This document shows, in pieces, positions 17,531-26,915 of a DNA stretch of 64,000 bases. The notes beneath the pieces are model-generated. The model was not told the DNA's origin, ran no database searches, and was given only the letters and a program-made list of their open reading frames with translations. Location of the stretch: assembly GCA_002101905.1 (NCBI GenBank), contig LQPU01000005.1, forward strand, positions 1 to 64,000. The letters run 5' to 3'. The first letter of the stretch is position 1, and each line of letters starts with the position of its first letter. Source of the stretch: Mycobacterium shimoidei. GTDB lineage: Bacteria > Actinomycetota > Actinomycetes > Mycobacteriales > Mycobacteriaceae. A program made the position numbers and the translations under genes.

Positions 17531-18118
17531 ATGGCGCAGCAGACCAAGGCGATTCGCAGCCGCCGGCGCGGTGATGAGTTCGAGGACGCGCTCTATCACG
17601 CGATCCTGGCCGAGCTGACTGCCGTCGGATACGCGCGGCTGACCATGAAAGGGGTTGCGGCGCGAGCGCGTACCGGCAAGGCCGCGCTGTATCGCCGCTG
17701 GCCCAGCAAACATGATCTTGTGCGAGCTGCGCTGCGCTACGCATCGCCACCGTTGCCCGAGCTCCGCGCCGACAAGTCTGCCCGCGAAAACCTGCTGACC
17801 GTGTTGACCAGCCACCGCGACTTGCTGGCCGGCAAGACGGCATTTCCCAGTCTGGCGATCGTTGGCGAGCTCTTCCACGAACCCGAGCTACGTGCAATCT
17901 GGGCGGACGCCGTGCTGACCCCACGGCTGCAGCTCATCGAAACGATCCTGCGGACCGCCGTCGGCAACGGCGAAATCGACCCGGAAACGCTGACCCCATT
18001 CACCTGCCGGGTCGGGCCGGCATTAATCAACCAGTACATGCAGCTCACCGGCGCGCCGCCGACCGGGCGTCACCTCGCCGTCATCGTCGACACGGTGATC
18101 CCACCTCGAACGCGCTGA
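17531..18118 (+). CDS. TetR/AcrR family transcriptional regulator
   Basis: 195 residues. An N-terminal helix-turn-helix lies at about residues 38-60 (MKGVAARARTGKAALYRRWP); the remainder is a helical ligand-binding domain. TACTAT at 17518-17523 is a good -10 box, and the ATG follows 7 bp later without a ribosome binding site, so the mRNA may be leaderless. It sits between a PE gene and the second PPE-PPE pair and may control them. M. tuberculosis has no regulator at this place in Rv1806-Rv1811. Confidence 0.88.
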   Translation: MAQQTKAIRSRRRGDEFEDALYHAILAELTAVGYARLTMKGVAARARTGKAALYRRWPSKHDLVRAALRYASPPLPELRADKSARENLLTVLTSHRDLLAGKTAFPSLAIVGELFHEPELRAIWADAVLTPRLQLIETILRTAVGNGEIDPETLTPFTCRVGPALINQYMQLTGAPPTGRHLAVIVDTVIPPRTR

Positions 18119-18312
18119 AATAGCGCGGATTGCCAGCAATTTCGCAGCATCGACGCTGGGATGTCCCAGTCTTCGACATCCTGCGGGCCCTCATAATCGG
18201 CGCGATGGGAAAGCCGCTGCCGATGTTTCGGATAAGCGATTTGTCCGCGGGAAGCTTTGTCGGCGCCCATTATGACCACCAGCACGTCCACGGCCAACGA
18301 AGGGGTGTCGCG

Positions 18313-19536
18313 ATGGATTTCGGAGCGCTACCGCCGGAAATCAACTCCGGCCTGATGTACGCGGGTCCCGGATCAGGACCAATGCTCACCGCCGCCGCAG
18401 CCTGGGATGCGGTGGCGACAGAATTGGGCACCACAGCGTCGTCGTATCAGGAAGTGATCGAGGGTCTGACCAGCGGATCCTGGTATGGCCCGACGTCGGC
18501 GATGATGGCGGCGGCCGTCGCGCCCTATGTGCACTGGATGGCTACCAGCGCCGCACAGGCTGAGCAGACTGCCGGTCAGGCCCGGGCCGCGGCGGCCGCA
18601 TACGAGGCCGCGTTCACCGCCATGGTTCCTCCGCCGGTGATCGCCGCCAATCGCGCGCTGCTGGCGGCGCTGATCGCCACCAACTTCCTGGGGCAAAACA
18701 CCGCGGCCATCGCGGCCACCGAGTTCCATTACGCCGAAATGTGGGCGCAGGACGCCGCCGCGATGTACGCCTACGCGGCTTCCTCGGCAAGTGCCACCCA
18801 GCTGACACCGTTCGCTGAACCGCCCCAGACCACCAACGCCGCCGGCTTGGCGGCACAGTCGAACGCCGTTGCGCAGGTGGGGGGAACCGCGCAGACGACG
18901 TTGACGCAGCTGATCTCCGCGGTGCCGACCGCCCTGCAGAATCTCACGTCGCCCGTTGCGGCCGCGGCGCCCGCTCAGGCCGAATCGCCGCTGTTCGCAT
19001 TCTTGGATTTGATCACCGGCCCGACATCGCCGATTTCGTATTTCCCGATCGCCGGTGTGCCCTATCTGCTGGGTTTCCAGAACGTGCTGCTGCCCATGGC
19101 GGGACAGAACCTCGCCGGCGCAGTAGCCAAGGCGTCTGCGATCCCGGCCGCCACCAGCGGATTACTGGCCGGCGAGCTCGGTCCGGCGACACCCGCGCTG
19201 GGGACGGTCGGCGTCGGCTCGTCCGTCTCGGCGGGGCTCAACCAGGCCGGCCTGGTCGGCAAGCTGTCGGTGCCGCAGAGCTGGGCCACGGCCGCGCCGG
19301 CCATCAGGCCGGCCGCATTCGTGGTGCCGAGCACCAGCCTCGCGGCCGCTCCCGCGGCGATGGCCGACGGCTCGGGGAGCCTGTTCAGCCAGGCGGCCCT
19401 GTCCGGTATGGCTGGACGGGCCTTGGTCGGTACCGGCGGCGGCGTGGCGCGCTCGGCGGGCGGTACCACGGGCGTCTCCATCGGCGGCGACGCCGCCAGC
19501 ACGGCCACCATCATCGTGATCCCGGCGGACGAGTGA
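18313..19536 (+). CDS. PPE family protein (PPE-SVP), PPE32-like, second copy
   Basis: 407 residues, close to PPE32 (409). I chose the ATG at 18313 because it gives the canonical MDFGALPPE start; the frame is open for 61 codons upstream, but that stretch has no PPE homology. The SVP motif LSVPQSW lies near residue 318 and the C-terminus reads IIVIPADE. It is 7 bp before the next PPE gene, so the two are surely co-translated. It is a paralogue of the protein at 13935. Confidence 0.93.
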   Translation: MDFGALPPEINSGLMYAGPGSGPMLTAAAAWDAVATELGTTASSYQEVIEGLTSGSWYGPTSAMMAAAVAPYVHWMATSAAQAEQTAGQARAAAAAYEAAFTAMVPPPVIAANRALLAALIATNFLGQNTAAIAATEFHYAEMWAQDAAAMYAYAASSASATQLTPFAEPPQTTNAAGLAAQSNAVAQVGGTAQTTLTQLISAVPTALQNLTSPVAAAAPAQAESPLFAFLDLITGPTSPISYFPIAGVPYLLGFQNVLLPMAGQNLAGAVAKASAIPAATSGLLAGELGPATPALGTVGVGSSVSAGLNQAGLVGKLSVPQSWATAAPAIRPAAFVVPSTSLAAAPAAMADGSGSLFSQAALSGMAGRALVGTGGGVARSAGGTTGVSIGGDAASTATIIVIPADE

Positions 19537-19543
19537 GGTAGCG

Positions 19544-20902
19544 ATGGATTTCGGAGCATTACCGCCGGAGATCAACTCCGGGCGCATGTATGCCGGTCCC
19601 GGACCGGAATCGCTGGTGTCCGCCGCGGCGGCCTGGGACGCGCTGGCCGCCGAACTGCGGGCCGCCGCGGTCGCCTACACGTCGGCGATCACCGGGTTGA
19701 CCGACGAATCGTGGCAGGGGCCCTCCGCGACGGCGATGTCGGCTGCCGCCGCCCCGTACGCGGCCTGGATGAACAGCACCGCGGCGCAGGCCGAGCAGAC
19801 CGCCGCCCAGGCCAGGTCGGCGGCCGCGGCCTTCGAGACCGCGTTCGCCGCGGTGGTACCGCCTCCGGTGATCGTGGCCAACCGCGCCCAGCTGGCGTCG
19901 TTGGTGGCGACCAACATCTTCGGGCAGAACACCGTGGCGATCGCGGCCACCGAGGCGCAGTACGGGGAGATGTGGGCCGAGGACGCCGCCGCGATGTACG
20001 GCTATGCCGCGCAATCCGCCAGCGCCTCGCAGGTAACGCCGTTCACCGCGGCGCCGCAGACCACCAACCCGGGTGGGTTGGCCGTCCAGGCCGCGGCCGC
20101 CGGGCAAACCGCCGGCGCCAACACCCAAACCACGCTCGCCCAACTGATCGCCGGGGTTCCCCAGGCGCTGCAAAGCCTCGCCGCGCCGGCCCAGGCGGAG
20201 CTCCCGTCGGTTGCGCAGATCAGTTCATATCTCGAGGCGATACCCAAGCTGCTGCTGCCGGCCAACGACATCCTGCTCACCGTCATCTACGGGTTGGTGC
20301 AGGGGGTGCGGGCGGTCCAGACCGGGACAGGAGCCGCGGCGGCGGGATCGCTGGCAGCCGGTCTGGCGTCGACGACTCACGTGGCCGGTGTCACCAGCCT
20401 GGGTGCGGCCGGCGGAGCGGTGTCGGCCGGCCTGGGCGAGGCGGCTGCGGTCGGCGCAATGTCGGTGCCGCCCAGCTGGGCTGCGGCCACCCCGACGATC
20501 CGTCTGGCGGCCAGCGTGTTACAGAGCACCAGTGTGGGGGCCGCACCCGCCGTGGTCGCGGAGGGTTCGGGTGGCCTGTTCAGTCAGTTGGCCCTGGCGG
20601 GCATGGCCGGAAGTGCCCTGGGCGCCGCCGCCCCTCAAGCGGTCGCCGGCGGTGTCGGGCGGGTCGGGCGCCCGCTCACCGACAACAAGGACAAGACCGA
20701 CAACACCGAGAACAAGAAGTCGGACAAGCTCGAGCGCGTGCTGGCCGAGATGTCCCAGAAGCCCGAGTCGGTGCAGCACTGGCATACCGACGAAACGCAG
20801 CTTGAGAGTCTGCTCGCGCAGTTGTCGAAGAAGCCGGGCATCCACGCCGTGCACGTATCGAACAAGGGCAAGTCGACATCTCGCCAGCCGCCGCCGATCT
20901 GA
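19544..20902 (+). CDS. PPE family protein (PPE-SVP) with conserved C-terminal tail, PPE33-like, second copy
   Basis: 452 residues. Starts [16 protein letters not shown] lies near residue 306. A charged linker (about residues 380-400, rich in Asp, Lys and Asn) leads to a C-terminal tail with [13 protein letters not shown] and [12 protein letters not shown], shared with the protein at 15285. It is 46 bp before mgtC. The order PPE-PPE-mgtC matches Rv1808-Rv1809-Rv1811, so this second copy is the positional equivalent of the M. tuberculosis genes. Confidence 0.93.
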   Translation: MDFGALPPEINSGRMYAGPGPESLVSAAAAWDALAAELRAAAVAYTSAITGLTDESWQGPSATAMSAAAAPYAAWMNSTAAQAEQTAAQARSAAAAFETAFAAVVPPPVIVANRAQLASLVATNIFGQNTVAIAATEAQYGEMWAEDAAAMYGYAAQSASASQVTPFTAAPQTTNPGGLAVQAAAAGQTAGANTQTTLAQLIAGVPQALQSLAAPAQAELPSVAQISSYLEAIPKLLLPANDILLTVIYGLVQGVRAVQTGTGAAAAGSLAAGLASTTHVAGVTSLGAAGGAVSAGLGEAAAVGAMSVPPSWAAATPTIRLAASVLQSTSVGAAPAVVAEGSGGLFSQLALAGMAGSALGAAAPQAVAGGVGRVGRPLTDNKDKTDNTENKKSDKLERVLAEMSQKPESVQHWHTDETQLESLLAQLSKKPGIHAVHVSNKGKSTSRQPPPI

Positions 20903-20948
20903 CCGAGGCCGTCGCGCGGTCGTCGCCCAGGTCGGCCACACTAGAGGG

Positions 20949-21677
20949 ATGCAGACGCTGAGCATCGCCGACTTCACGCTGCGGCTGGGCGTCGGGCTGG
21001 GGTGCGGTGCACTCATCGGATTCGAACGGCAGTGGCAGGCGCGGCGGGCCGGCCTGCGCACCAATGCGCTGGTTGCCACGGGCGCAACGCTGTTCGTGCT
21101 TTACTCGGTCGCTGCCAACGACTCCAGCCCGACCAGAGTTGCGTCCTACGTCGTGTCGGGGGTGGGCTTTCTCGGCGGGGGTGTGATCCTGCGCGAGGGA
21201 TTCAACGTCCGCGGGCTCAACACGGCGGCAACACTGTGGTGTTCAGCAGCCGTCGGCGTGCTTGCGGCCGCCGGTCACCTGGTCTTCGCTTTGATCGCCA
21301 CCGGCACGATCGTCGGGATCCACCTGCTGGGACGCCCGCTCGGGCACTTGATCGACCGCGACAAAGTGGTGGAAGAGGACGAGGACGACCAGCCCTACCA
21401 GCTGCAGCTGGTGTGCCGCCCGAAATCCGAAAAGTATGTGCGCGCCCAGATCGTCCAGCGCACCAGCGGCAACGACTTCGTGCTGCGCGGGATCCATACC
21501 GGCCGCACCGGCGATGACACCGTCGCATTGACCGCATATCTGCTCAGCGACGGTCACGCCCCCGCCCGGCTGGAGAAGCTCGTCGCAGAACTGTCCCTGC
21601 AGCCAGGCGTTCAGGCCGTGCACTGGTATGCGGGGGATCAAGACGAGCCGATGCCGCCGGTGGCCCAACCGAGCTAG
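20949..21677 (+). CDS. mgtC: MgtC, Mg2+-starvation virulence factor-type membrane protein
   Basis: 242 residues, like Rv1811 (234). The N-terminal half has four to five transmembrane helices with family blocks GCGALIGFERQW, VASYVVSGVGFLGGG and GLNTAATLW. The C-terminal half, from about residue 150, is a soluble ACT-like domain. MgtC is needed for growth at low Mg2+ and inside macrophages, where it acts on membrane potential and ATP synthase rather than as a simple Mg2+ pump. Its place at the end of an island that starts with M-box RNAs fits a low-Mg2+ regulon. Confidence 0.95.
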   Translation: MQTLSIADFTLRLGVGLGCGALIGFERQWQARRAGLRTNALVATGATLFVLYSVAANDSSPTRVASYVVSGVGFLGGGVILREGFNVRGLNTAATLWCSAAVGVLAAAGHLVFALIATGTIVGIHLLGRPLGHLIDRDKVVEEDEDDQPYQLQLVCRPKSEKYVRAQIVQRTSGNDFVLRGIHTGRTGDDTVALTAYLLSDGHAPARLEKLVAELSLQPGVQAVHWYAGDQDEPMPPVAQPS

Positions 21678-21702
21678 TCTCGCGCGCAGCGGATTGCGCC
21701 GC

Positions 21703-22623
21703 TCAACCGTTTAACACCTGTCGGATCTGGGTCAACGCCGCACCGGCGTGAGGCCCGGGCAAGAACATCCACACGTGCATGGCTCCGGGCCGCTCATACC
21801 AGTTGATGTCGAGCCCGTCAGCGGTTGCGCGTTGATGAAACGCGCGGGCATCGGGATTGAGCACATCGTGGGTGCCGGTGAACACCGTCAGCCGCGGTAG
21901 CCCATTCAGCGGTCCGACGCTCGGGCTGACCAGAACGGTGTCCAGCGGATCGCCACCGGCGTAACGAATTCCAGCGGCGCGCAGATCATCCAAGTTCAGC
22001 AGCGGATCGACCTTGGCGACGGCCGGCACGGCGGGATCGGGAAGCGCGACATGCATCCACGGCGAGAGCAGCACCGCGTCGCTCGGCTGCGGCAGGCCGG
22101 CGTCGCGGACCGCGTGACACAACGCGAATGCCATCCCACCGCCCGCTGAATCACCCATAAACGCAATCGATTCCGGTGCATGTGTCTCCAGCAGCCGTTG
22201 GTAGACGTGCAGCAGGAACGGGAACACCTCGCGGTAGGTATGTTCGGGCGCGATCGGGTAGATCGGCACGGTGGCGGTGCGCCGCAAAGTGTTGACCAGT
22301 TTGGCAATGGCCGGCCAGTGAAAGTGTGGCAGCAGGTCGAGCACATAGGCGCCACCGTGCAGGTACAGCAGGTGACCGGTGAGCTCGGCGCCGTCCACCA
22401 GCCGTGGGCTGACGTGGTATACCGGGCGACCGTCGAGATCGGCGCGTTCGACCTGGATTTTCTTCAGGACCCGTTTGGATGGCCGACCCGTGTACGGCTG
22501 ACGGGGATGGGCAGCCCACTGATCCAGCTTTGCCGCGGGGAAGAGCCGGTGCCGCACCCCGGTGGAGCGCAGCAACCGCTGGGAGAGGCTCGGCTTGAGC
22601 GTCGTACGGTCGATCGCCTTCAT
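21703..22623 (-). CDS. Alpha/beta hydrolase, HSL/LipH-type esterase
   Basis: 306 residues from the ATG at 22623. It has the hormone-sensitive-lipase signature: oxyanion motif HGGAY at 89-93 and nucleophile S159 in GDSAGG, with D253 (THDVLNPD) and H283 (AMHVW) as the likely rest of the triad. It should hydrolyse carboxylic esters; the substrate is unknown. It converges with mgtC. M. tuberculosis has Rv1812c (a flavoprotein) and Rv1813c in this gap, so the locus content differs. An in-frame upstream start would add 12 residues without support. Confidence 0.9.
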   Translation of the reverse strand: MKAIDRTTLKPSLSQRLLRSTGVRHRLFPAAKLDQWAAHPRQPYTGRPSKRVLKKIQVERADLDGRPVYHVSPRLVDGAELTGHLLYLHGGAYVLDLLPHFHWPAIAKLVNTLRRTATVPIYPIAPEHTYREVFPFLLHVYQRLLETHAPESIAFMGDSAGGGMAFALCHAVRDAGLPQPSDAVLLSPWMHVALPDPAVPAVAKVDPLLNLDDLRAAGIRYAGGDPLDTVLVSPSVGPLNGLPRLTVFTGTHDVLNPDARAFHQRATADGLDINWYERPGAMHVWMFLPGPHAGAALTQIRQVLNG

Positions 22624-22691
22624 CAGCGCCAGTCTGGACCGCCGGCGGCTGCACGCCAAGAGATTGGCCGCGACGGCCTAAAGTATCTGGT

Positions 22692-23633
22692 GTGAATGCG
22701 ATCGCGGAGTTCTTGTCCGTGCTGCCGGAGCAAATGCGTGACCCGGTGCTGTTCGCGATCCCGTTCTTCTTGCTGCTGTTGATTCTCGAGTGGGCCGCGG
22801 CGCGCAAACTCGAACACATCGAGGCCGCCGCCAGGCCACCGTCCGGTGCCTATCATCCCCGTGACTCATGGGCGAGCATCTCGATGGGGTTGGTATCGGT
22901 GGCCACCACGGCCGGCTGGAAATTCGTGGCCCTGCTCGGCTATGCGGCGATCTACGCATATCTGGCGCCCTGGCACCTGTCGGCAACCCAGTGGCACACC
23001 TGGGTCGTCGCGATCCTCGGGGTCGACCTGCTGTACTACTGCTATCACCGCATCGCCCACCGGGTACGGCTGATCTGGGCCACCCACCAGGCCCATCACT
23101 CCAGCCAATACTTCAACTTCGCCACCGCGCTGCGGCAGAAATGGAACAACAGCGGAGAGATCCTGATGTGGATACCGTTGCCGCTGTTGGGAATTCCGCC
23201 GTGGATGGTATTCGTCAGCTTTTCGGTCAACCTGATCTACCAGTTTTGGGTGCACACAGAACGGATCGACCGGCTGCCGCGGCCATTCGAATTCGTCTTG
23301 AACACGCCGTCGCATCACCGGGTGCATCACGGAATGGATCCGGAATACCTCGACAAGAACTACGGCGGCATTCTGATCATCTGGGACCGGATGTTCGGAA
23401 GCTTTCAGGCCGAGACGTTCCGGCCGCACTACGGGCTGACCAAGCAGGTCGACACGTTCAACATCTGGAAGTTGCAGACCCACGAATACCTGGCGATTCT
23501 GCGCGACCTGCGCGCGGCGAGCAGACTGCGTGATCGGCTCGGTTACGTCTTCGGGCCGCCCGGCTGGGAGCCGGCGAATTCACCTGCCGTTCGCCAATTG
23601 GATTCGATTGCGGCGAGCCGAAACCTGGCCTAG
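22692..23633 (+). CDS. Fatty acid hydroxylase/sterol desaturase superfamily membrane protein, Rv1814 (erg3)-like
   Basis: 313 residues, GTG start. Several transmembrane helices surround the three histidine clusters of the di-iron superfamily: HRIAH (119-123), HQAHH (132-136) and HRVHH (209-213). Enzymes of this group use O2 and a di-iron centre to hydroxylate or desaturate lipids. The M. tuberculosis orthologue Rv1814 is called erg3, but a C-5 sterol desaturase role in a bacterium that makes no ergosterol is doubtful, so the substrate is left open. Confidence 0.9.
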   Translation: MNAIAEFLSVLPEQMRDPVLFAIPFFLLLLILEWAAARKLEHIEAAARPPSGAYHPRDSWASISMGLVSVATTAGWKFVALLGYAAIYAYLAPWHLSATQWHTWVVAILGVDLLYYCYHRIAHRVRLIWATHQAHHSSQYFNFATALRQKWNNSGEILMWIPLPLLGIPPWMVFVSFSVNLIYQFWVHTERIDRLPRPFEFVLNTPSHHRVHHGMDPEYLDKNYGGILIIWDRMFGSFQAETFRPHYGLTKQVDTFNIWKLQTHEYLAILRDLRAASRLRDRLGYVFGPPGWEPANSPAVRQLDSIAASRNLA

Positions 23634-23725
23634 CAAAACCAAGATCAGTAGGCTTTTGCTCGTCGTCCATTTGGTGTCGACGCCCGGTCGGTCCCGATCG
23701 CGCACCCCGAGGAGAAGGGAATCCT

Positions 23726-24337
23726 ATGGCAGACACGCTTACCGAAGGCCAAAAACTCGTAAAGGGGGAATCGCTCACTTCGAACAACGGGGCTTACACC
23801 TTGACCTTGCAAGACGACGGCAACCTGGTGCTGGCCTCGCGCGGCAAGGCGATCTGGGCGACGGGCACCGACGGTCAAAATGTGGTGCGCGCTGAGGTTC
23901 AGCGCGACGGAAATTTCGTGCTCTACACCGCCGATAAACCGGTGTGGCACACCGATACTAAAGGCAAAAAGAAGACGAAGCTCGTCCTGCAGGACGACCG
24001 CAATCTGGTGCTGTACGCAGCCGACGGGCCGGCATGGTCGACCAAGACCGAGACCGACGCTCCGCCTCCGCCGGAACCGCAGGCTGCCGAAGTCACAACT
24101 GCCGCGCAAGAGCCGGTTCCCGCGCCGGAAGCCGAACCGGCAGCCGAACCAGTGGCCGCATCGGCTCCAGAGCCGCAGCCCGCGCCGCGGACCTACACCG
24201 TCGTATCCGGCGACACACTGTGGGCCATTGCGGAGCGCTTCTACGGCGACGGCAGCAAATACCAGACGATCGCCGATGCCAGCGGGATTTCCAACCCCGA
24301 CCTGATCTACCCGGGACAGGTGCTAACGATTCCCTGA
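23726..24337 (+). CDS. B-type mannose-binding lectin domain fused to LysM
   Basis: 203 residues. Residues 1-110 form a bulb-type lectin domain with three QxDxNxVxY-type sites: [18 protein letters not shown] and QDDRNLVLY; the first has Ala in place of Tyr. A Pro/Glu/Ala-rich linker (about 111-156) leads to a LysM domain (157-203, [19 protein letters not shown]) that should bind peptidoglycan. There is no signal peptide, so export, if any, is by another route. Related lectins occur in other mycobacteria; M. tuberculosis lacks it at this site. GAGGAGAAGG upstream gives a strong ribosome binding site. Confidence 0.9.
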   Translation: MADTLTEGQKLVKGESLTSNNGAYTLTLQDDGNLVLASRGKAIWATGTDGQNVVRAEVQRDGNFVLYTADKPVWHTDTKGKKKTKLVLQDDRNLVLYAADGPAWSTKTETDAPPPPEPQAAEVTTAAQEPVPAPEAEPAAEPVAASAPEPQPAPRTYTVVSGDTLWAIAERFYGDGSKYQTIADASGISNPDLIYPGQVLTIP

Positions 24338-24411
24338 CATTTGCAAGCCTAACGTCGATAACCTAACTAGGAGGCCGGCACCACGTCGGCCCCTAGTGAT
24401 CGGAGTCGACG

Positions 24412-25092
24412 GTGCGCCGCTTGGTCTTGCGGGGGTTCGTTGCGGTAGTCACCGCTGGGGCGCTGATGGCCGGGCTGCGGCCTGCGGCGGTGGCTACCGC
24501 CGATCCCGTGTTGGTGTTTCCGGGGATGGAAATTCACCAGGGCACTCACCTGTGCACCCTGGGTTTCGTCGATCCCGAGCTACGCGTGGCGTTCACGGCC
24601 GGTCATTGCCACGGCGATGGGCCAGTCACCGACAAGGACAACCACGTGATCGGTCACCTCGCGGCGTTCCGGGACAACACCCCCAACGGCGCGACGGTGG
24701 CCACTGATCAGCAGATCATCGATTACGAGTCGATCGTGCTGGTCCCGGAGGTGACGGCGAACAACATCCTGCCCGGCGGGCGCCCGCTGGAATCGGACCC
24801 CGGGCTGGTCGTCAAGCCCGGCGACGGCGTCTGCCATTTCGGCGTGGTCACCGGCGAGAGCTGCGGAACCGTCGAAAGCGTCAACAACGGGTGGTTCACC
24901 ATGACCGGCGGCGTCGTCAGTCAAAAAGGCGATTCCGGCGGGCCTGTGTATCTGGGCGGCCCCGGCGGTCCGGCCCGGATAGTCGGGATTTTCAACAGCA
25001 CATGGGGTGACTACCCCGCCGCGGTGTCGTGGCGGTCGGCGTCGCAGCAGATACTCGAGGACGGTGGGGGACCTCCGGCCAGGCCCGCCTGA
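24412..25092 (+). CDS. Secreted trypsin-like serine protease family protein, Rv1815-like
   Basis: 226 residues, GTG start. A signal peptide (1-30, ending ATA) is followed by a chymotrypsin-fold domain with H65 in TAGHC and S175 in GDSGGP; D104 in DYESIVL is the likely third residue. The complete triad suggests an active exported protease, although no substrate is known for Rv1815. Four mature cysteines could form disulfides. The gene converges with the one at 25097, with 4 bp between the stops. Confidence 0.88.
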   Translation: MRRLVLRGFVAVVTAGALMAGLRPAAVATADPVLVFPGMEIHQGTHLCTLGFVDPELRVAFTAGHCHGDGPVTDKDNHVIGHLAAFRDNTPNGATVATDQQIIDYESIVLVPEVTANNILPGGRPLESDPGLVVKPGDGVCHFGVVTGESCGTVESVNNGWFTMTGGVVSQKGDSGGPVYLGGPGGPARIVGIFNSTWGDYPAAVSWRSASQQILEDGGGPPARPA

Positions 25093-25096
25093 TCGG

Positions 25097-25540
25097 TCAC
25101 TGCGGCGTCAGCGCGAAAACCGGGATCGACGGTGCCGCCGCGCGCAGCTCCTGCTCGTTGGAGGCGGGAGTCAAACCGGCGACATGCCCCTTGACCTGCC
25201 AGTACCACCGGTCCAGGTAGCGCTTCAACAGCTCCGGTTTGTCAGCGTCGGCGACCTCCGTGGCACTTCTGTGCCGGCTGCGCCAGCGCGGACCCAGTTC
25301 GAGGCTGCCGGCGGCCCGCAGGTTGCGCGCCCACTGCGTGTTGCCGCGGGGCGACACCAGGTAGTCCACGTCGTCGACGGTCAAGACATTGACCACCACA
25401 CCCTGCGGCTTTCCGGTCCTGCGGCCGCGCACGCGAATTGCCCGGGTGCCCGCCAGGCTGATCCCTCCTTCGGCGAGCCACCGGATGACCGCATTGGCGG
25501 CCCGGGCCACTCGGTTTGGTTCGTCGTATCGCACTGGCAT
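25097..25540 (-). CDS. Nitroreductase/deazaflavin (F420)-dependent family protein (DUF385)
   Basis: 147 residues from the ATG at 25540, with GGAGG upstream. The core IRVRGRRTGKPQGVVVNVL and YLVSPRGNTQWARNLRAAG are typical of the split beta-barrel family that includes the F420-dependent nitroreductase Ddn and related quinone reductases. It would bind F420 and reduce a lipophilic substrate, unknown here. It is divergent from the TetR gene at 25656, and the gap holds two operator-like palindromes, so it is probably a target of that regulator. Confidence 0.87.
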   Translation of the reverse strand: MPVRYDEPNRVARAANAVIRWLAEGGISLAGTRAIRVRGRRTGKPQGVVVNVLTVDDVDYLVSPRGNTQWARNLRAAGSLELGPRWRSRHRSATEVADADKPELLKRYLDRWYWQVKGHVAGLTPASNEQELRAAAPSIPVFALTPQ

Positions 25541-25568
25541 GGCGCACCCTCCGGTCTCCTGATGTCTA

Positions 25569-25583
25569 GAGAGCAGTGCTCTC
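25569..25583 (+). promoter_or_regulatory. TetR-type operator, perfect palindrome
   Basis: GAGAGCAGTGCTCTC, a perfect 15-bp palindrome around a central G, 28 bp upstream of the reductase start. It lies in the divergent promoter region shared with the TetR gene. Confidence 0.7.
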
Positions 25584-25619
25584 AGAAATTTGAGGCTGCC
25601 ACACCAGCGGAGAAAAATC

Positions 25620-25634
25620 AAGAGCAGTGTTCTC
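25620..25634 (+). promoter_or_regulatory. Second TetR-type operator, imperfect copy
   Basis: AAGAGCAGTGTTCTC matches the first site at 13 of 15 positions. Centre-to-centre distance is 51 bp, and it ends 21 bp before the TetR start codon, a good place for autorepression. Confidence 0.65.
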
Positions 25635-25655
25635 GGTTGTGTCACACTGGTCTCG

Positions 25656-26342
25656 ATGGGCAAACGGCGCGAATCGCGAGAGCGGATCGAAAAGCAGATC
25701 ATCGAGCTTGGCCGGCGTCACCTGGTGGAACGCGGCGCCGCCGGGCTGTCACTGCGCGCGATCGCCCGCGACCTGGGCATGGTGTCTTCGGCGGTGTACC
25801 GCTATGTGGGCAGCCGAGACGAGTTGTTGACGCTGCTGCTGGTCGACGCGTATTCCGACCTCGCCGATGCCGTCGACGCAGCCCGCGACGCGATGCCCGA
25901 CCTGTGGAGCGACGACGTCATCGCGATCGCGCACGCCACCCGCAACTGGGCCGTCACCCACCCGGCCAGTTGGGCGCTGCTGTACGGCAGCCCGGTGCCT
26001 GGCTATCAAGCGCCGGCCGAGCGAACGCTCGGACCGGGCACCAGGGTGATCGGGGCGTTGCTCGATGCGGTCGCCGCCGGCATCGAAACCGGCGACATCG
26101 TGTTGACGAATGAGGCTGTGTCTCAACCGATGTCGTCGGATTTCGAGCGACTCCGCCACGAGTTCAGCTTTCCCGGCGATGATCCCGTCGTCGCCAAGTG
26201 TTTCGCAATCTGGGCCGGTATCGTCGGCGCCATCAGCCTTGAGGTCTTCGGGCAATACGGTTCCGACACGCTGACTGACGCGCAGACGATGTTCGATACC
26301 CAGGTTCGGCTGCTGGTCGGCATGTTGACGCAGCCGAATTAG
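25656..26342 (+). CDS. TetR family transcriptional regulator, Rv1816-like
   Basis: 228 residues from the ATG at 25656; Rv1816 has 234. The N-terminal helix-turn-helix is clear (LRAIARDLGMVSSAVYRYVG at about 34-53). The C-terminal part is the TetR_C_13/WHG-type ligand domain (THPASWALLYGSPVPGY). It is divergent from the F420-type reductase gene and upstream of the VOC and FAD dehydrogenase genes. The paired palindromes before it suggest that it represses itself and the reductase. Confidence 0.92.
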   Translation: MGKRRESRERIEKQIIELGRRHLVERGAAGLSLRAIARDLGMVSSAVYRYVGSRDELLTLLLVDAYSDLADAVDAARDAMPDLWSDDVIAIAHATRNWAVTHPASWALLYGSPVPGYQAPAERTLGPGTRVIGALLDAVAAGIETGDIVLTNEAVSQPMSSDFERLRHEFSFPGDDPVVAKCFAIWAGIVGAISLEVFGQYGSDTLTDAQTMFDTQVRLLVGMLTQPN

Positions 26343-26414
26343 AACGTGTTCATCCATGCCTCGGCGGTGCAGTGGCTCCTGCTCACGGCAAGCGCTGGGC
26401 TATTCTGCGAAACG

Positions 26415-26915
26415 ATGGCCCTAACTGTTGGATCGCCGGTCCAGATCGCCTGGGTGACTCGCGATCTGGATGTCACGGAAACCGCTCTCACCAGCCTATT
26501 AGGGGTCAAGAAGTGGATTCGGATGGCCGACGTGCACTTCGCCCCGGACACTTGCAGCTACCTCGGCCGGCCGGCCGACTTTGTCGCAAGTATTTCGCTG
26601 AGCTATCTCGGCGATATGCAGCTGGAGCTGATCGAACCGGTCCGCGGTCCTAACATCTATAGTGACTTTCTGCGTGATTGCGGCCCCGGTCTGCACCACA
26701 TCTGCGTCGAGGCGGAAACCACCGAGCGGTTTGCCGCGATGCTGACCGAAGCGACCCAACACGGTGCCGGCGTGGTGCAGCAGGGCGTGATGCCCGGGGG
26801 CATGCGGTTCGCCTATGTGTCTGACCCGCAGGCCGGGGTGCCGTTTGTGGAGATCGCGCACATCAGTCCGGAGATCCGGCAGTTCTTCGACTACATCAAA
26901 CAGGAGCAGCGGTGA
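26415..26915 (+). CDS. VOC (glyoxalase/bleomycin resistance/dioxygenase) family protein
   Basis: 166 residues from the ATG at 26415; a longer upstream start lacks support. Two beta-alpha-beta modules are visible: VQIAWVTRDLDVTETAL early, and GLHHICVEAETTERFAAML in the second half with the metal-ligand-type His. Such proteins are metal-dependent epimerases, lyases or dioxygenases. It overlaps the following FAD dehydrogenase gene by 4 bp, so the two probably act together, perhaps in steroid or aromatic lipid breakdown. Confidence 0.88.
   Translation: MALTVGSPVQIAWVTRDLDVTETALTSLLGVKKWIRMADVHFAPDTCSYLGRPADFVASISLSYLGDMQLELIEPVRGPNIYSDFLRDCGPGLHHICVEAETTERFAAMLTEATQHGAGVVQQGVMPGGMRFAYVSDPQAGVPFVEIAHISPEIRQFFDYIKQEQR

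Noticed and set aside
18130..18312. 61-residue extension of the PPE at 18313
   Set aside because: PPE proteins begin at MDFGALPPE; the extension is not PPE-like.
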